Of a stretch of DNA of 64,000 nt, positions 37,275 through 48,633 are shown piece after piece. A program made the translations under genes and the position numbers. A model generated the notes under the pieces. The model searched no databases, was not told the origin of the DNA, and was given only the letters and a program-made list of their open reading frames with translations. Location of the stretch: contig OY829330.1 of the NCBI GenBank assembly GCA_963691655.1, positions 2,108,001 through 2,172,000 on the forward strand, written 5' to 3'. The stretch comes from Toxonevra muliebris (Eukaryota > Arthropoda > Insecta > Diptera > Pallopteridae). Every line of letters starts with the position of its first letter. Position 1 is the first letter of the stretch.

Positions 37275-39410
37275 TTTGTGCATTAGGTTAGGTTGGAGTG
37301 GCAGCCTTCTGCTTGAAAGCACACTTAAGCACATTTAGGCTCATTGTGATACCACAGTACGGCGCGACTCCTCCATTTACGGATTGGAGAACCATGAGGA
37401 TTCCATAATGAATCTGGTTATGTCCTTAATATTTACGGATGATAGCTCGGACCGACTAGTGAAGAAAGGTGAGCCCAGAAGTTTTAGTCTCCTCCTGGCC
37501 AGGGATGGGCATTCGCACATGAAATGGAGGACTGTTTCTTCCTCCTCCTCAGAGCCGCAGCACCGACAGAAGTCATTGAATGGCAGTCCTAGTCGTGCAG
37601 CATGTCTCCCCATTATGCAGTGTCCCGTGAGCACCGAAGTCGTAATGCTGATGGAGTTTCTGCTAAGGTTGAGTAGCTGTCTAGTTCGTCTATTGTCCAT
37701 AGTGGTCCATGTTAGCCTGGTAATACCACAGGTATGCTCCGCTACCCAGGATCTTTTTGCTTTCTCAAGGTAGTTTTGCTTAATGGCTAATTTAATAGAC
37801 GTAAGAGGGACACCAATTGTGCAGGAAGGTGATATATCTGTAAGCTGCGAGCCCTGTTTTGCTAACTCGTCGGCATTGCAGTTACCTGAAATATCCATAT
37901 GTCCAGGCACCCAATATAGGTAGACCTGCGAGTGACTCGACAAAATGTTGAGCGAAGATCGGCAGTCGAGAACAAGCTTTGATGTAGTGAAAACACTGGC
38001 AAGGGACTTGATTGCTGCATGGCTGTCCGTGTAGATGCAGATATTCTTATCGAAGATATTCGTTGCGAATAAGCCACTTGGACGCTTGATAGATAGCCAT
38101 TACTTCCGCCTGAAAGACGCTGCAATGGTCAGGAAGTCGGAAAGAGAGTCTGAGATCTAACTTACTAGAGAAGATACCACAGCCGACTCTTTTCTCCGAT
38201 TTGAATCCATCTGTATAGATGTCAATTGAATTGTCAGTGACCACCTCCTAATTAACCCATTCCTCTCTACTGGGGATAGGGGTAGAGCAAATGTAGTCTT
38301 CGTTAGTTGGTACGGACGTATCGTGGATTAAAATCTTGGCATGGCCCAGGTTTGACCGGGTCCAGCGAGTTAGGGCACTGAGTCTGGCAGCAGAGCACTT
38401 AGCTTGTTGCTTAACCAGAAGTGAAGTTGGCAACCAATGAAGGGTTGCGAAGAGAGCTTTTGTGGAGGTAGTACGGAGAGCCCCAATAATCAATATGGCT
38501 GCCGTTCTTCTTACCTTATCCAGTGGTTTAAGGTTGACCGCCTTTGCAGTAGCTGGTCACCAGAAGACGGATCCATAAAGAAGATTAGGCTCGACCACTG
38601 CTGAATAGAGCCAGGAAGTGACTCGAGGTTGAAGACCCCATCTTGTTCCTAATGCCCTCTTACAGCAGTAGAGAGCGCAAGAGGCTTTCCGTGCTCTCTC
38701 TGCTATATTAGCTTTCCATTGAAGTTTAGGATCAAGAACAAGTCCTAAATATTTGACGCGCTTGCTAAGGCAAAGCGATGTACCATTAATTTTGGGTAGG
38801 GCAAAATTTGGTATTTTATACTTTCTAGTAAAAATCATAACCTCTGTTTTGGCAGGATTAACATTAAGACCGAATTCACGGCACCAGTGAGACAGAATGC
38901 TAAGTGAGTGATTTAGCCGTTCTGAGTGATTTAGCAACGTACTTGCCGGATACTGTAATAGCAATGTCATCTGCATAAGCTATTATTTTGCAGCCGGTTT
39001 AGTCTAATCTGTTTAGCAGTGTGTTCACCGCCAGATTCCAAATAAGAGGCGATAATACACCTCCTTGTGGTGTGCCCCTATTAAAAACCTTTTTGACTTT
39101 ATCATTTCCGATAGAGGAGCTGATGATACGTGTTTTAAGTAGTTGTCCTATAAATCTAACCAGATTAACATCAAGATTAAGATTTATTAAGGCATTAACG
39201 ACAGCGTTGGGGCAGACATTGTTGAAAGCCCCCTCGATATCGAGAAACACTGCAAGCGTGTATTCTTTGTTGGAAAGTGATTTCTCAACTTCCTCAATGA
39301 GTACATGTAGGGCTGTTTGCACAGACTTCCCTTTAGTATAGGCATGCTGTGATTTGGATAAAAGAGTGGGATTGATAGGGTTTTGTGCTTGGTTATTATG
39401 TTTGCATGTA
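37275..39410 (-). pseudogene. LINE-B, 5'-truncated, RT plus RNase H
   Basis: Starts inside the RT (QHAYTKGKSVQTALHVLIEE near 39330) with FLDIEGAFNNV and GTPQGGVLSPLIWNL (38999-39322). The palm continues in 38557-38976 (NPAKTEVMIF), then a spacer, an RNase H domain (IYTDGFKSEKRVGCGIFSS, 38047-38244; YWVPGHMDISGN, 37377-37943) and a CCHC-like end (CRCCGSEEEEETVLHFMC). RNase H and the GTPQGG motif suggest the I/R1/LOA group; not certain. The 3' end reads ccactccaacctaacctaa without poly(A), the same tail as the SINE. Multiple frameshifts. Confidence 0.85.
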
Positions 39411-39522
39411 CTTATATTCTATTTAATAAACCCCAACAACCTTTACATGTTTTTTGAATTTGCAGTTCATGTCGTATTCCTATAGAGATTGTGGTACCGG
39501 CCAGATTTTTAATTTAGTACTT

Positions 39523-39555
<33 letters not shown>

Positions 39556-39898
39556 GTAACATCTAGTGGAAAATAAAACCTAAGCAAGTAGTGTCTATAT
39601 ATATCTATATATATCTATATCTACCGTCATTAGAGGAGGACTTTGGCCGAAAAACAAAAACAAAACAAGTGAAAAAGCTTTTATTTATATGCATATACTA
39701 TATATACGTATTTATTATAACTAAACGAAATAATTGTATTATTGTACATCTGCCAAAAAGTATGCTATAAAATTTGCTTAACATTAATCTTAACAAAAAC
39801 TTTTCACCATGAAATACTAAACCTGCAACGAGCGGTTCAGATAGTTCCAAAGCCCGCTTACATATTTCCCCTTCTTTTAAATAAACAACCACAACAAA
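39411..39898 (+). other. Junction of LINE-B and LINE-C, with poly(T) and TATATC repeat
   Basis: 39530-39553 is a poly(T) run; 39595-39622 is a short (tatatc)n-like repeat. From about 39620 on, probably the 5' UTR of LINE-C. No gene. Confidence 0.5.
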
Positions 39899-40732
39899 AT
39901 GCCAAATGTTGAACGTTCACCCCCTAACACGCCGGTTGGCGCCGTTCCACCAAGTGCAAAAAGGAAACAAAATATGCTATCCCCCGAGTTAACATTACAA
40001 GACGTTTTGAAGGCGATAAACAGAGTAGAGGGAAACTTCAACGCTAAACTTGAAAACCTGGCAACAAAAACGGATATTGGCGAGGTAAAGCAGCAAGTGG
40101 GAATGGTGTCAAAGAAACTGGAAACTCTTGAAGAGGAAAACCGTAAGCTAAAAGATGAAATTGAGCAACTGAGAAACGAAAGGGAAAAGGACAGAGAGGA
40201 GGTGCGTAGATTATCGGAACAAAATAGGAAAAAAAATGTCGTAATAAAAGGACTTCCGAAAGAAAGTGCAACAATAAAGAATGTAGAAACCTTTTGTCAC
40301 GAGAAATTGCAACTACCAGAAGTCAAAATCAGAGATACTCGGATACTCTTCCAACGAAACGAGAAAGTTGGATTGGTGGCAGAAATGGAAACTTCAGGAA
40401 TGGCCGAAAGCATGCTAAAAAACTGCAAAAAGCTAGCAGGCTCTACAATCTATTTGGAGAAAGATCTTAGTGTGGAAAAACAAGAACGCAAGACGGTTCT
40501 ACTACAGCTGAAAAAATAACTTCTATCCAGGGACACGTCTCAAAAGGTGTTTGTTAAAAATGATAAAATAAATGTGGGTGGGAAATGGATGGCATACAAT
40601 ATCAAAAAAATTTTGATGTGTGGAGGCGAACCAGCTGAAAGACTGCTAAAAAACACGTATGGTACCATCCTGGACTTTAATAACCTAACCTATGCAAAAT
40701 TGCTATCAAAAACATCCCAGCCAAAAAACTAA
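39899..40732 (+). pseudogene. LINE-C ORF1 (coiled coil + RRM-like RNA binding)
   Basis: 39899-40519 encodes a charged coiled coil (LEEENRKLKDEIEQLRNERE) followed by KKNVVIKGLP, the start of the RRM-like fold of LINE-1-type ORF1 proteins, which bind element RNA. An in-frame TAA at 40517-40519 interrupts; the same frame continues to 40732 (277 codons in total). Single nonsense break. Confidence 0.8.
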
Positions 40733-40815
40733 CCAAATATCGGAGAGGCAAACCTGTTTGCGCCACCAGCATTCAAAGGAAAAATAGTATTACACATAAC
40801 ATAATTAGTTTTAAG

Positions 40816-41555
40816 TTGTTATCATATAATGTAGCAGGTTTAACAAACAAATTAATACAAAAAAACTTTTTCGATTTCATAAACCAGCACGATATTTTCT
40901 TCTTAACTGAAACATTCGTAGACAAAAATATGGAGCGGTTCGAAATGTACTTTCACAACTATGAGCTACACTGGATCCCAGCAGTGAGAACAGCCAGTAG
41001 AGGGCGCGCGAGTGGTGGATCACTCTACGGTATTGGAACGGAGTTGAAAACAGTCATCTCCTGGAGTGTATAGACTCAGCCCGCGGTTATGCAAATGTAA
41101 GCCGATCTGCAAGAGACCCGACGCTTGACCGTAATGGCATCAGCCTAATTGAAATGTGCGAAACATTGAACTTAACAGTTCTAAATGGAAGAACCGAAAG
41201 TGACAAAGATGGAAACTTTACCTTCATTAGGGGACAGGCCTGTTCTATAATAGATTATTGTTTAATTCGAGGTGAATGGCAAAATAGTGTCGTGGATCTA
41301 CGGGTTAAGGACGAAATTTTCTCGGATCACATGCCGCTTGTCGTCTCAATCAACTTAGCACCGAAACAACAGCCCTGCCGAAATGAAGCACAACTTTTAC
41401 CCAAGTTGAAATGGATCGAACTGCATGTAGAAAAATACACCAAGAAACTGGACCAAAATCTAAACCTTTGCAAAACACAACGAAATCATCATGCATCATC
41501 TCGGCCGCTAACTTCATGCAAAGGACGACAAAATATAGTTTTTTATAGTTTATAG
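40816..41555 (+). pseudogene. LINE-C endonuclease, internally deleted
   Basis: Begins with LLSYNVAGLTNKL and FFLTETFVD (catalytic Glu motif), then breaks near 41040-41060. The second part resumes in another frame (LECIDSARGYANVSRS, then IFSDHMPLVVSINL) and lacks the central part of the domain. Short repeated tatagtttttt at 41537-41565 marks another rearrangement before the RT. Confidence 0.8.
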
Positions 41556-41565
41556 TTTTTTATAG

Positions 41566-43740
41566 TTGGAAAGCAAGGTGAACTATCAGGTAGCAAATTC
41601 ATTTTACAAAGAGCTATGCAGAGAAAAACGAAAACAGTATTACCTTCAAATGGAAGTGAAAATTTCACAAATAAAAGATAGCAAATCATTTTGGTCACTG
41701 GCCAGGCACCTCAATGGAGCAGTAACCCGAAAAACTATTGAAGTAGAATCCTACGCGCTCGCAAATCACTTTAAAACACTATTGTATACCCCAACACCCG
41801 AAACACAGCTAAGTTATGCCCTTCCACTGACCCTAAGTGAAGAAATGGACTGCAAAATATCCCTCGAAGAAGTTCAAGACGCAATACGCCGCAGTAAAGT
41901 CAAAAAAGCGCCTGGAGTAGATCGCGTACCGGCGGAATTCTGGAAAAATGCAACACTAGCTACCATAGAGAGTCTAACGAAAGTGTATAACCATATATAC
42001 GATACAGCGAATATACCATCAAGTTTCCAAATGAATATAATTTACCCCATACTTAAGAAAGGCGACCCGAGAAACGCCAATAATTATAGAGGCATATCCT
42101 TTTTAAATGAAACAGCGAAAACTTTTGCGTCAATCTTACTGGCGCGTTTAACCGCGTGGGTGAACAAAAACAACCTCCCTAGCGAATGCCAATCTGGGTT
42201 CAGGAAAGGTTATTCGACTATTGATAGCATATTCGTTTTAACATCAATCGCAAGTGAGCATCTACAAACCAAAAGAAAAATGTACATGTTCTTTATCGAC
42301 TTTAAGGCTGCATTTGATACCGTCGACAGAAGAAGCCTCTTCTACAAACTAAGCAACAGGGGCGTGTCATCGAAAATGCTCAACGCAATACAAAATCTAT
42401 ACTCTGACAACAAAACTGCGGTATGGGATGGTAGGCGTTTGTCTGACTGGTTTGAGACCAACAAAGGAGTCAAGCAGGGGTGTCTACTTAGCCCTCTACT
42501 TTTTGCGCTATTCATCGACGATATATCAGCCTTGCTACCCGGAGGAGTTCTTCTGGGAAACAACATTATAAAAATCTTAATGAATGCTGACGACATGGTT
42601 ATCTTCGCAGAGAGTCCACAAATGCTACAGCAGATGATAGACGTACTGCACAGCTACTGTCAAACGTGGAACCTACAAATAAATACGGATAAATCAAAAG
42701 TAATGGTGGTCCGGGAGGGCAGAGGACGTTATTCAAAGGAAGAGTCATGGAATCTAAATGAAGTTAAGTTAGAAGTTATAAAACAATATAAGTACTTGGG
42801 TGTCATCTTAACTGAAAATATGCGTTTCACGAAGCATCTACAACAAAAGCTGAAAGACTCGAAAGTCGCGCTAAACAGCACATGGAGAGCACTCTTTGGG
42901 AGAAAAAACGTAGACCACAGCACGAAATACAAAATGTTTGAAGCAACGGCAAGATCAATCATGTGCTATGCTGCCCAAGTCTGGGGCTGTTCACCCTACG
43001 AAGAAGCAGAAAAACTTATAAGACATTATATTAAAAAAGTATTTCATCTCCCAATAAACACACCTAATTATGCAATCCATTTGGAAACAGGTCTCCCAAC
43101 ACTTTTTACATACACTCTGCAGCTGCATTTTGGATACATCGACAAAGTTATGAATCTACCCGCAAACAGACTGCCCACAATAGTCTCATCGCATCTCTTG
43201 GCGAACAAGTCACAATGCTTCCACAAATGGGAAGCACTTGCTCGTGAATTCAACGTTGATATGGTACTTGATGACCGCAATACTTGGGCATCATCACAGC
43301 AGTGCCTCATACGCAATATGTACGAAATAGAGAGACAACATTTTGAAGCTCAAGCCCGGCAAAGCACAACAAGGAATATGTATAAATGACTGAACTATAA
43401 TCTGACCGAAAAAAATTACTTTAGAAATCAGTTTGGAACGCACGCAATATCTGCTATTTTCAAGGCCAGGGTAGAGGTGTTAAATTTATACTACCGCCCC
43501 AACATAAGCAACCAGAACGAAAATTGCTCGCTGTGCAATATGCGCCAGAGAGAAGACGCTATGCATTTCCTGGCAACATGCCCCATACTACAGGAGCTTA
43601 GAATGCTTTACATGAGAAGGCCATCATTAACGCGTGAAGAATGTATTGAGTTGCTAAATGGGAAAAGCTGGCAATCTTTAATAAACTTTTTAGTCAACGC
43701 CATAGAGTATAGAAGAAATATATTGTCAGAAGATTTTTAA
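41566..43740 (+). pseudogene. LINE-C ORF2: reverse transcriptase and C-terminal zinc region
   Basis: 607 codons open to 43389, then an in-frame TGA, then the same frame to 43740. RT blocks: APGVDRVPAEFW, NYRGISFLNETAKTFASILL, SGFRKGYSTIDSIF, FFIDFKAAFDTVDRR and GVKQGCLLSPLLFALF. The catalytic box reads LMNADDMVIF instead of YADD. C-terminal CSLCNMRQREDAMHFLATC. Frame +, opposite to the neighbouring elements. The 3' end has AATAAAG plus a (CTA)n tail near 43876-43900, like LINE-A. Clade not determined. Confidence 0.88.
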
Positions 43741-43912
43741 TATACATATATGATAAATAGTCACTGCCAAGTAAATTGCTTAAGTTTGTCTATGGCGACG
43801 GCTCTGAGCCATGCCATTATTCTATGTTCTTTAAAATTATAATAAGAACTTATTCGTAATTCATTTATGAAAATAAAGAACACGCTACTACTACTACTAG
43901 TACTTCCTGCAC

Positions 43913-44420
43913 TGTTTTAGCGAAGCGTAGAGTTTTTCCGTTGACTCAATTTCAATTTTGAACATAGATTTGTCTACCTCTGCTGCGGATTTCTGAGCAT
44001 CGATTCCTCTTACAATAATGTTTCTTCGTTTCGTTTCATCTTCAATCATTAAAAGGCGTCGATTTTCTTATTCTCTACCTTCTTTTAACGTTTTTAATTC
44101 CGTTGCTAGTACTTTCACTATTGTAGCCAAATCATTAACATGTAGTTTTACTTGTTTACTTTTACTTCCTCAATGTCATCCTTATTTGGTAAATGCCTCA
44201 TCTTATCGTCGAGTAACGTCGACATAAAGAACATCAGATCATTAAGCGTCATCTTTCCTACCAAATCAGTAGTCTCACTCATCTGCATGTTCCTTAACTT
44301 TTTAGGTGTCCGTTGCATACTTCTAGGCTGGTGTGATAAATTTTTTATTTTTGATTTCCAACACTGTTTTTCTTCTAGTTGGACAGCGACAGCTGTTCTT
44401 AGTTTATGAGTGACAAGGTG
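43913..44420 (-). pseudogene. LINE ORF1 fragment (LINE-A/C family)
   Basis: - strand translation in two frames gives SETTDLVGKMTLNDLMFFMS, then a coiled stretch and KRRNIIVRGIDAQKS, matching the layout of LINE-C ORF1. It ends abruptly at the LINE-C 3' tail. It may be the 5' part of LINE-A, separated by LINE-B and LINE-C, but the RRM half is absent. Confidence 0.65.
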
Positions 44421-44733
44421 TACATACGTCGCACAATTTTATTTTGAGTGTTTTTTAATTATCTTCGAAATAAATTCTTTGGGTAGAAATTTCACATATA
44501 TATGTCTTTTCTTTTTGTTTCTTTGATATTACTCAGTCTACACCAGTTTTCCGGGCATAATCAGCACATAATTTTATTAAGATGTCACTTATTTTGGTAC
44601 GTAAACAGTTTTTGAACTTTGCCAGTCCTTATTTTGCATAAAATTTCAGTAATCTCGGAGCTCCGGCGTTCTTGTAACCTTCACAGCACTTAACCTCAAA
44701 CGAAATTTTCAATTACAATGTATAGCCCGTGCG
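44421..44733. other. Spacer between LINE fragment and errantivirus 3' LTR
   Basis: A+T-rich, possibly the 5' UTR of the LINE fragment. It ends with tgcg (44730-44733), the candidate target duplication of the errantivirus. No gene. Confidence 0.4.
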
Positions 44734-44942
44734 AACAACCGTTCTACTTGCAGTTTCATTCTTTATTGAATTTTTTTATCAGCTTAAATTTACCCTACAC
44801 ATTAACTGAGTTACCTTGAAATTCACAATGTCATTAACTTATTACAAAAAAGGTAACTCAGCAAGATTGAATATTGCACAAAATATGTTATCATATTACA
44901 AACTTAAAATATAGATATAGGCATTTCTGTTTGCCATTATTA
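44734..44942 (-). repeat. Errantivirus 3' LTR, larger part
   Basis: Matches 57862-58067 and 63093-63331 (shared: aaaaaaggtaactcagcaag). Carries the AATAAA-type signal in sense orientation (ttctttattg on +). Split from its last 16 bases by the Helitron. Confidence 0.88.
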
Positions 44943-45529
44943 TCTTCTATATATATAAAATAGAGGCTGTTAAATGTTTAGTCCTAATAGGTTTCTATAT
45001 TACGCAACGGATTGTCATGAAATTTAGTATGTAATTGCTTTGGACATTTGTCGAGTTAAGTCGATATTTATTTTAAGTTAATTTCAAGTAGTTTCTTTAA
45101 TATAGACCATTATTTGGACCAAAGTCAGATTTTTTATAAAATTTAGCTACTTAATGCAAAATGCTGCTTAAACTATAAGAGGTACATAAAAATTATGTAT
45201 AAAAAGATTATAGATCTTAATGTTTGCTAAAATAAAGTCAGTGGTGGCATACAGCTAAAGTTAATAGTTTACCTGTAAAATGCATTTTTATATTAATAAT
45301 TTGTTCGCTTTACATTTGTTATTGTAAATATTTATGTTTTTCCTAGAACTAATAACAATGATTTTTATTTCATTTCTTTTCATTTCTCCTCTAAATCGCT
45401 CCCTGTGATTTCCACCACACAAACACAAAGCAGAAAAGAATGCGTATGAGCTTTGCGTTTAAAATTCTTTTTCATTTGCCTGAATGTAACTACATATCAC
45501 TAATTTGATCACAATTTTCTATAGTGGTG

Positions 45530-45605
45530 TGTGGATAAGTTGGTTAGAAGGAAGGGTAAAGTAGTGGATATAGTGTATAATAGTGAGTTCGAATCCCACT
45601 TGGGG
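45530..45605 (+). repeat. tRNA-like segment with B box inside the Helitron
   Basis: gagttcgaatcccact fits the Pol III B-box consensus; ggataagttggtta upstream is only a weak A-box match. Followed by an A/T-rich stretch and long poly(T). Probably a SINE- or tRNA-derived scrap, not a tRNA gene. Confidence 0.45.
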
Positions 45606-45635
45606 CGGATCAAATAATTTTTTTTATTTTCAATA

Positions 45636-45666
<31 letters not shown>

Positions 45667-45759
45667 ATATACAACAAAAAACAAATACCGACAAAGGTGA
45701 ATATAAAACATGCAAACACACAAAAAGAATTATTATATATTACTAATGTGATCACGTGA

Positions 45760-45973
45760 TCATCTCCCAATAAACACACCTAATTATGCAATCCATTTGG
45801 AAACAGGTCTCCCAACACTTTTTACATACACTCTGCAGCTGCATTTTGGATACATCGACAAAGTTATGAATCTACCCGCAAACAGACTGCCCACAATAGT
45901 CTCATCGCATCTCTTGGCGAACAAGTCACAATGCTTCCACAAATGGGAAGCACTTGCTCGTGAATTCAACGTT
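45760..45973 (+). pseudogene. 214-bp LINE-C ORF2 fragment in the Helitron
   Basis: Matches 43044-43257 (RT C-terminal region) with no mismatch or gap by eye. Preceded by poly(T) at about 45640-45666, some 95 bp earlier, and directly followed by poly(T) at 45971-45989. Likely a captured or template-switched copy. Confidence 0.9.
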
Positions 45974-46039
45974 TTTTTTTTTTTTTTTTAAAAAGGAGAT
46001 TAAAGCTGTGATTGTTCAAAGATATTGCAAGTTTTTTTT

Positions 46040-46075
46040 GTGTCATGAGTTCGAATCCCACTACAGGTGAACACC
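46040..46075 (+). repeat. Second B-box-like segment in the Helitron
   Basis: catgagttcgaatcccacta at about 46046 repeats the 45580 motif. No A box was identified. Function unknown. Confidence 0.35.
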
Positions 46076-47224
46076 CACCAAGTGATTCTTTTTTTATACA
46101 AGTAATTAATTTTGTTTATACTATTATATAAAACTGTAACTTGATTTTTGGGTATATTTCCACAACCAGAGATTTAGTACAAGGATGTTAATTGGCAATG
46201 TAACGCTAATGGTATTCTATGAAAAAATATGGATAGGCGTGGCCTTTTCCGTTCAACTCTAATGCTTTTATATATATTTCTTAGAAACTATTTTTAGTTC
46301 AGTACTAAGATTTGGAATGATAATATGATTTGTCAAAGGAATTGGGTGGGTAAAGTATGGGTAGACTTGAGTTAGTGACTGCTACACCTCGGTTTTATAC
46401 GGTATATTTCCTAAATTATTTATGGTAGGAGAGCATTGATTGCCAATGGAAAATGCCAGAAAAAAAATTTAATGTAATAAATAAAATATGCGTGACACCT
46501 CCCATGCAAAGAAAATGTTTGAAACTGTATACCTGAGAAACCATTGCAAAGAACACACTGGCAGTTTGTGTGTGAAGGCCGAGGGTTAGTAGTAATTGTT
46601 GGGCAGAATGTGGAAGTGTTTTTTGGGCATACAAAGGAAATGCTTCAAAAGGTATATATATATCTCTGCCTTATTTTGCTAAAGCTCTAACATCCGTTTT
46701 TCAGTATAGAGTTTTCAATGGATTATGATAAAAAATGTGCCCTGTACCGAAAATTTTAGAAACCTACACTGAAAACTTGCAATCTTTTCTTTTAGTTTAA
46801 ATTACAAATTCTCGAAACAGTACTCCAAATACAAAAATGTTTTTTGCTTCTCCTGTAAAATTTGAAAAAGCGTGTTATAGCTTTAACAAATTAAGGCAGC
46901 GATATGGGAAACCATAATAAGACAAGCAATCAAAATTTAATTGTAAAGGATGTATGTTGATAGTTATTAGAGAGATGGTGAAGGTTTGTATGTTAAAATG
47001 GGATGCTGATAGCAATAACTGAGTAGAATATTGACATCATTAAACACGTGGAAGTGGAACTACTCATGTAAATGATATGAATGATTAGTGCAATGATTCT
47101 ATTTTGATCGGAGACTGGCACGCTCATATAGATATAACTTTTGCAAAAGTTTTAGTTGTTGTAATTTTTGCATTACCCCTACTTTGCCAGGTCCGCCCAA
47201 CGATGCTGGGCGAAACCCAGCTAG

Positions 47225-48633
47225 TTATATATGTATAACTCCCCCACCGCCAAAGTTTGGATTCTCCTGAATTCTTTTATCTGTTACATTTACTGTAAAC
47301 CCCTTTTTCTTTTTTTTTTTTAATATTACGAATACAATTATGGCAATTATTGCACTGATTATTAAAAAGGTATTTATTCCATAAGAAACATTTTTGTGAA
47401 AAATTAATTCCTCTATTTCCTTGTTGTTTTTGAAATTTTTAATTATAATTTTTTTAAAATGTGGTTGAAATTCATAAGACTGGTTTAGTTTATTGGTGGG
47501 ATAAAAAAATTTGTCATTCATTACTTCTTTTTGATTAAAAAATTTTTCAATTACAATTTCACAATTGGCCAGACTTATTAAATAATTTCTATTTAGTGTT
47601 AAATTTCTTTTATCGCATCTGTTTACAATTTCAATATTCTGAGCATTTTTAACTATAACTGTTTCGTCATCAATTTGTTCAATTCTTGTTTTATTATTGA
47701 AGAGAAGTTCACATTTATTTTTATAAATACAGTTTTTACTTGGTTTCAAATTTCTAAGAATTATATTGTCTTCATATGTATAAGTTGTGTTTTATATTTT
47801 TATTACAAATTCAAATTAGCTTCATTTATTTCCAAGTATTTTTCGGTTGGCAACGGGGTTATTAAATTTAAATCAGTTTTTATAAAATCCTTCGGAACTT
47901 TTATTGCCATGATTATTGAATTATTTTTATATAACATTATTCCTACTTTTGTTAGTTTTAATTTATAAAAATATATTTGAAATTTATTTATTTCCTCAGC
48001 TGTTAATATTCCCGGATGAATAATATTAAATTTAGCTGAAGCTATGCTATCCTGTATCAAATCTAGTTTATTTTCAACGTAATCTAATAAATGGCGGTCT
48101 ACTTCAGTACCTTTTTCTTCTATTTAATGAACTGAATTCTTAATCTTTTCTCTATCAGCTTCTATAGTCATTTTTAATATATTAAATATTTCATTAAAAT
48201 GTTTGTTAATTGTTATTTGATTATTAACGCTAGTAATAACATTGTGGTTGTTGTTGTCTGTTACTTCCAATTGAGTTAAAATTTCTTCCCTATCAGTATC
48301 ATCAAGAAGCCCGAATAACCATTTATCCATCCTTCCTACAATATTTAAAAGTCCTCTTTTTCTTCTGTTACCAGTGTCTGCAGCTATTGAATATAGTTTC
48401 GCCTTAATTGTTTTTATTTTGTTATGTAACAAATCTTTGTTATAAATACTTGATTTATTAAAATTCTCTTCTATTTTATTTACAATGTCTTGGATTTCTC
48501 CGGGGTGTATAATATGTAAAATTGTTACTGTTTTATTTACTATTTCTACCTCTTTTATTTTTATTGGAATATAACCTGCATGTCCATTAATTGGTGTTAC
48601 TTGAAGAAGCCCTTCAGTTGTTGCCAGTAGCAT
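47225..48633 (-). pseudogene. env: env of the errantivirus, broken
   Basis: - strand, starting at 48633 and overlapping the integrase end by 20 bp, as in errantiviruses. The first part (48124-48633) contains a furin-type site RRKR (residues 90-93) followed by a Gly/Leu-rich stretch, where the fusion subunit begins. An in-frame stop near 48125 and a frameshift near 47750-47800 interrupt it. The last part (47225-47749) has a transmembrane helix (from about residue 120) and a lysine-rich tail. Envelope mediates membrane fusion in intact relatives; this copy cannot encode a full protein. Confidence 0.8.
47241..47251 (-). promoter_or_regulatory. Polypurine tract of the errantivirus
   Basis: GGCGGTGGGGG on the - strand directly before the 3' LTR start AGTTAT. 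It fixes the LTR boundary at 47240. Confidence 0.8.

Larger units (their letters stand above)
44943..47224 (+). mobile_element. Non-autonomous Helitron, 2282 bp
   Basis: Begins TCTTCTATATATATAAAATA and ends with a GC-rich hairpin (gctgggcgaaacccagc, 47205-47221) overlapping the terminal CTAG. It sits exactly between A (44942) and T (47225) with no target duplication, the Helitron signature. The 5' region with caacggattgtcatgaaatt resembles other insect Helitron ends. No Rep/helicase frame, so non-autonomous. It carries a copied LINE-C fragment and two tRNA-like B boxes. Confidence 0.9.

Noticed and set aside
45570..45600. A tRNA gene in the Helitron
   Set aside because: Only the B box is convincing; no cloverleaf was apparent.
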